Made by a program: the position numbers and the translations under genes
NCBI RefSeq assembly: GCF_022808775.1
Contig: NZ_JAKZLA010000001.1
Location: forward strand, 434,001 to 498,000
Source: Geothrix terrae
GTDB taxonomy: Bacteria; Acidobacteriota; Holophagae; Holophagales; Holophagaceae
Direction of reading: 5' to 3'
Length of the DNA stretch: 64,000 nucleotides
Part shown: positions 61,388 through 64,000 of the stretch, piece by piece
Layout: every line of letters begins with the position of its first letter
Numbering within the stretch: position 1 is the stretch's first letter
Notes under the pieces: model-generated
Told to the model about the DNA's origin: nothing
The model's database searches: none
The model's input: the letters and a program-made list of their open reading frames with translations, nothing else

Positions 61388-64000
61388 ATGCTTGAGGGAT
61401 CGCGATCCGAGCACAGCGCATGCGGGGTTGGCTTCATCGCCAGCCGGACCGGCACGGCCAGCCGCGACATCCTGGAGGACGCCCTCCACGCGCTGAAGTG
61501 CGTGGAGCATCGCGGCGGCTGCGCGGCGGACCAGGTCAGCAGCGACGGGGCCGGCGTCATGGCCGACATCCCCTTCGAGATGCTGGGCCACCAGCCCGGC
61601 GACATCGCCGTGGCCAGCCTCTTCATGCCCCAGGATCCGGATCGCCTGCGCCGGTCCATGGAGATCTTCGAATCCACCCTCGCCTTCTTCGACCTGGATG
61701 TCCTGGCCTATCGCGAACTCCCCGTGGATCCCTCCGTCCTCGGCGAGGAGGCCCGGCGCTCCATGCCCTCCATGCGCCAGGCCGTCCTCCGCCGTCCGGT
61801 GCAGTGCCGGACGGACGCCTCCTTCGACAAGCTGCTCTATTCGGCCAAGCAGGTGCTCCGGACCAAGCTCGTCGAGCAGGGCATCCAGAACGAGTTCTTC
61901 TTCGCCTCCCTGTCGGCACGCACCATCGTCTACAAGGCCCTGACCCGGGCCGCGGACCTGGACCGCTTCTACCTCGACCTGCGCGACCCGCGATTCACCA
62001 CGCGCTTCGCCATGATCCACCGGCGGTTCAGCACCAACACCCGGACGTCCTGGGACAAGGCCCAGCCCTTCCGCCTCATCGCCCACAACGGCGAGATCAA
62101 CACCATCGCGGGCAACCGGTCCCGGGCCATCTCGCGCGAGATGTCCATCGGCCTCAAGGCCGACCAGCTCGTGACCCACGGCTCCATCAGCGATTCCGGC
62201 AGCCTCAACGAGATCGCCGAGGCCCTGCACTACCGCAGCAGCATCCCGCACATGGAGGACATCCTCGCGATCATGATGCCTCCCGCCGAGGGGCAGAGCG
62301 CCTTCTACACCTTCTGGAGCCGCGCCATGGAGCCCTGGGACGGCCCGGCCTTCCTGGTCTTCTCCGACGGGAGCAGCGTGGGGGCGCGGTTGGACCGCAA
62401 CGGCTTCCGCCCGGCCCGGTGGGCCATGACCGATGACCGCTTCTACCTGGCCTCCGAGGCCGGCTCCTTCCCCGTGGACGAGGCCGCCATCCGCCGCAAG
62501 GGCATCCTCTACGCGGGCACCGGCGTGTCTCTCGACCTGGCCAGCGGCAGAGTCCACTTCCGCGACCCGGGCCGCTCCCGCGAGCACCGGGACGCCACCT
62601 TCGACGCCCGCACCCGGCCCATCGGATCGCTCCCGGGGACCGATGCGGCCGGCCCTGTCAGCGCCTTCAAGAAGACCCTCTTCACCTGTTCCCGCGAGGA
62701 ACTGGAGAAGATCCTGTACCCCATGGCCGTCACCGGCAAGGAGGCCATCGGCTCCATGGGTGACACCGCCCGGCCCAACGTCTTCTCCTCCGAGCCCCGT
62801 CCCTTCTTCGACTACTTCTATCAGCACTTCGCGCAGGTCACGAACCCGCCCTTGGACTACATCCGGGAGGGCAATATCACCGACCTCCGGGTGTTCCTCG
62901 GCCGGGCGCCGAACATCTTCTTCCCCAAGGACCTGGTGCCCCTGAACGAGGCGCTGGAGCTGCCACGGCCCATCCTCGACCTGGGGCAGATGCGCTTCCT
63001 GGAGCGGATGCAGAGCCTGCGACCCTCGGAATCCCACATCATCCCCCGCACCTTCCCCATGGTCTTCCGGAGGGAGGACGGCGTGGCCGGCTTCCATGCG
63101 GCCGTCGAGCAGCTGGCCGCGGACGTGCGGAAGGCCGTCGAGCAGGGCACCAGCGTCATCATCCTCAGCGACCGGGAAGCCAGCGTCGAGCGGCCGCCCA
63201 TCCCGGGCCTCATCGCCCTGCGGGCCGTCGTGCACACCCTCAACGAATCGGGACTGCGCCTCAACGCCTCCATCGTCATGCACACCGGCGAGGCCCGCAC
63301 CTCCCACCATCTGGCGGCCCTCATCAGTTTCGGCGCCTCGGCGGTCTGCCCGTACCTGGCCCTGGAGATCGCCCGCCAGGACCAGCACCCCAGCTTCGGG
63401 AGCCTGACGCCGGACCAGCGCGAGAAGCATTTCGTCGGAGCCCTGGAATCGGGCCTCCTGAAGATCATGGCCAAGAGCGGGATCTCGGTGGTGCAGAGCT
63501 ACATGAGCGCCAAGCTCTTCACCGCCATCGGTCTGGGGCCCGAGCTGATGGAGACCTTCTTCCCGGGCCACGCGAGCCCGCTGGGCGGCATCGGCTATGA
63601 AGAGCTGGCCGGCGACGTGCTTCGGAAGACCAGCCTGGCGGCCCAGGCCGGCTTCATGGACCGCCTGCTCCACACCCACCAGTTCCGTGAATCGCCCCGG
63701 CCCAGTGAAGGCGAGCACCACGGCATGACCTCTGCGCGGGCCCGGCTACTCCACCGCCTGGTGAAACTGGAACCGGGCTCGGAGGAAGCGAGGGCCTTGT
63801 ACCAGGAATACCTGGCCTCGCTGAAGGACGACGAGCCCATCAACCCGCGCCACCTGCTGGCCTTCCGGACCGCCGCGACGCCCCTGCCCATGGAGGCCGT
63901 GGAGGACGTGTCGGCCATCCTGCACCGCTTCGGCGCCGGCGCCATGTCCTTCGGGGCCGTCAGCGCGGAGAGCCAGCGCGACCTGATCCTGGCCATGGAG
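61388..64000 (+). CDS. gltB: Glutamate synthase large subunit (3' end beyond window)
   Basis: 871 codons are visible. After an 11-residue propeptide the nucleophile Cys of the glutaminase domain follows (SACGVGFIASRTGT); RRFSTNTRTSW, HNGEINTI and GARLDRNGFRP complete that domain, and the central domain begins (EVEQLAADVR... ASIVMHTGEARTSHHLAALISFGA). The FMN and Fe-S parts lie beyond the edge. Makes glutamate from 2-oxoglutarate and glutamine. GAAAGGAAAAGACG before the ATG gives the ribosome site. Divergent from dnaX. Confidence 0.96.
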   Translation, partial: MLEGSRSEHSACGVGFIASRTGTASRDILEDALHALKCVEHRGGCAADQVSSDGAGVMADIPFEMLGHQPGDIAVASLFMPQDPDRLRRSMEIFESTLAFFDLDVLAYRELPVDPSVLGEEARRSMPSMRQAVLRRPVQCRTDASFDKLLYSAKQVLRTKLVEQGIQNEFFFASLSARTIVYKALTRAADLDRFYLDLRDPRFTTRFAMIHRRFSTNTRTSWDKAQPFRLIAHNGEINTIAGNRSRAISREMSIGLKADQLVTHGSISDSGSLNEIAEALHYRSSIPHMEDILAIMMPPAEGQSAFYTFWSRAMEPWDGPAFLVFSDGSSVGARLDRNGFRPARWAMTDDRFYLASEAGSFPVDEAAIRRKGILYAGTGVSLDLASGRVHFRDPGRSREHRDATFDARTRPIGSLPGTDAAGPVSAFKKTLFTCSREELEKILYPMAVTGKEAIGSMGDTARPNVFSSEPRPFFDYFYQHFAQVTNPPLDYIREGNITDLRVFLGRAPNIFFPKDLVPLNEALELPRPILDLGQMRFLERMQSLRPSESHIIPRTFPMVFRREDGVAGFHAAVEQLAADVRKAVEQGTSVIILSDREASVERPPIPGLIALRAVVHTLNESGLRLNASIVMHTGEARTSHHLAALISFGASAVCPYLALEIARQDQHPSFGSLTPDQREKHFVGALESGLLKIMAKSGISVVQSYMSAKLFTAIGLGPELMETFFPGHASPLGGIGYEELAGDVLRKTSLAAQAGFMDRLLHTHQFRESPRPSEGEHHGMTSARARLLHRLVKLEPGSEEARALYQEYLASLKDDEPINPRHLLAFRTAATPLPMEAVEDVSAILHRFGAGAMSFGAVSAESQRDLILAME

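Noticed and set aside
61289-63721. 810-codon open frame opposite gltB
   Set aside because: Mirror of gltB with repetitive Gly/Val/Glu-rich translation; not a gene.

Overview
The window is GC-rich, gene-dense bacterial DNA from a Gram-negative organism. It carries an MlaEFD-type lipid transporter, TamB, lipoproteins and a PilT-type pilus ATPase. The mix of an N-terminally extended Hfq, SpoVG, PEGA-domain Ser/Thr kinases, TolB/TPR proteins and glucan-synthase-like GT2 points to Acidobacteriota, most likely class Holophagae (Geothrix/Holophaga-like). That placement is an inference from gene content, not a database result.

Layout. 1-5.3 kb: an exported Memo-like protein, a tRNA-Gly/tRNA-Cys operon followed by an unusual repeat element, a Fur-family regulator, a PilS-like kinase, Hfq and PdxA. 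5.3-16.1 kb: a tightly coupled run (class IV aminotransferase, degenerate hybrid kinase, GlmU, MlaE-MlaF-MlaD, DUF116, UbiA-type prenyltransferase), then a D,D-carboxypeptidase, a PgeF/YfiH protein and SpoVG. 16.2-19.9 kb: tRNA-Gln with a second copy of the tRNA-linked element, then a low-GC accessory block with four minus-strand genes (DUF4160-like, RidA lipoprotein, ankyrin, HNH nuclease) separated by integron attC-like sites. 19.9-31.7 kb: PEGA kinase, glycosyltransferase, PHP phosphoesterase, response regulator, TruA, HD protein, CapA-like lipoprotein, radical SAM, thioesterase, PepSY and SucCD. 31.7-39.8 kb: PilT-like ATPase, TPR protein, polyprenyl synthase, YajQ, Nudix, rhodanese, uridine kinase, a lipoprotein and Tdh. 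39.9-46.8 kb: AsnB behind a leader-peptide attenuator, PilZ, Kbl, an organophosphate-type MFS and a P-loop-like protein. 46.9-64 kb: DnaG-RpoD, a TetR-controlled redox locus, an MFS exporter, a Ser/Thr kinase coupled to TamB, MoaD, DnaX and the start of GltB.

Three regulatory or mobile signals stand out. (1) An asparagine-codon-rich leader peptide followed by mutually exclusive antiterminator and terminator structures lies just upstream of asnB, which looks like classical attenuation by Asn-tRNA supply. (2) Two copies of a structured element sit directly behind different tRNA genes (Cys and Gln). Each is flanked by inverted and direct copies of its own tRNA's 3' end and has a conserved core that folds into a hairpin with compensatory changes. 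(3) An array of attC-like sites without an integrase in view separates the accessory genes at 17-19.7 kb, as in integron cassette clusters that lack an integrase.

Most genes are housekeeping and are packed with 1-4 base overlaps (ATGA, GTGA, TGATG), so much of the window is translationally coupled operons. Long open frames on the strand opposite real genes are a GC artefact and were left out.
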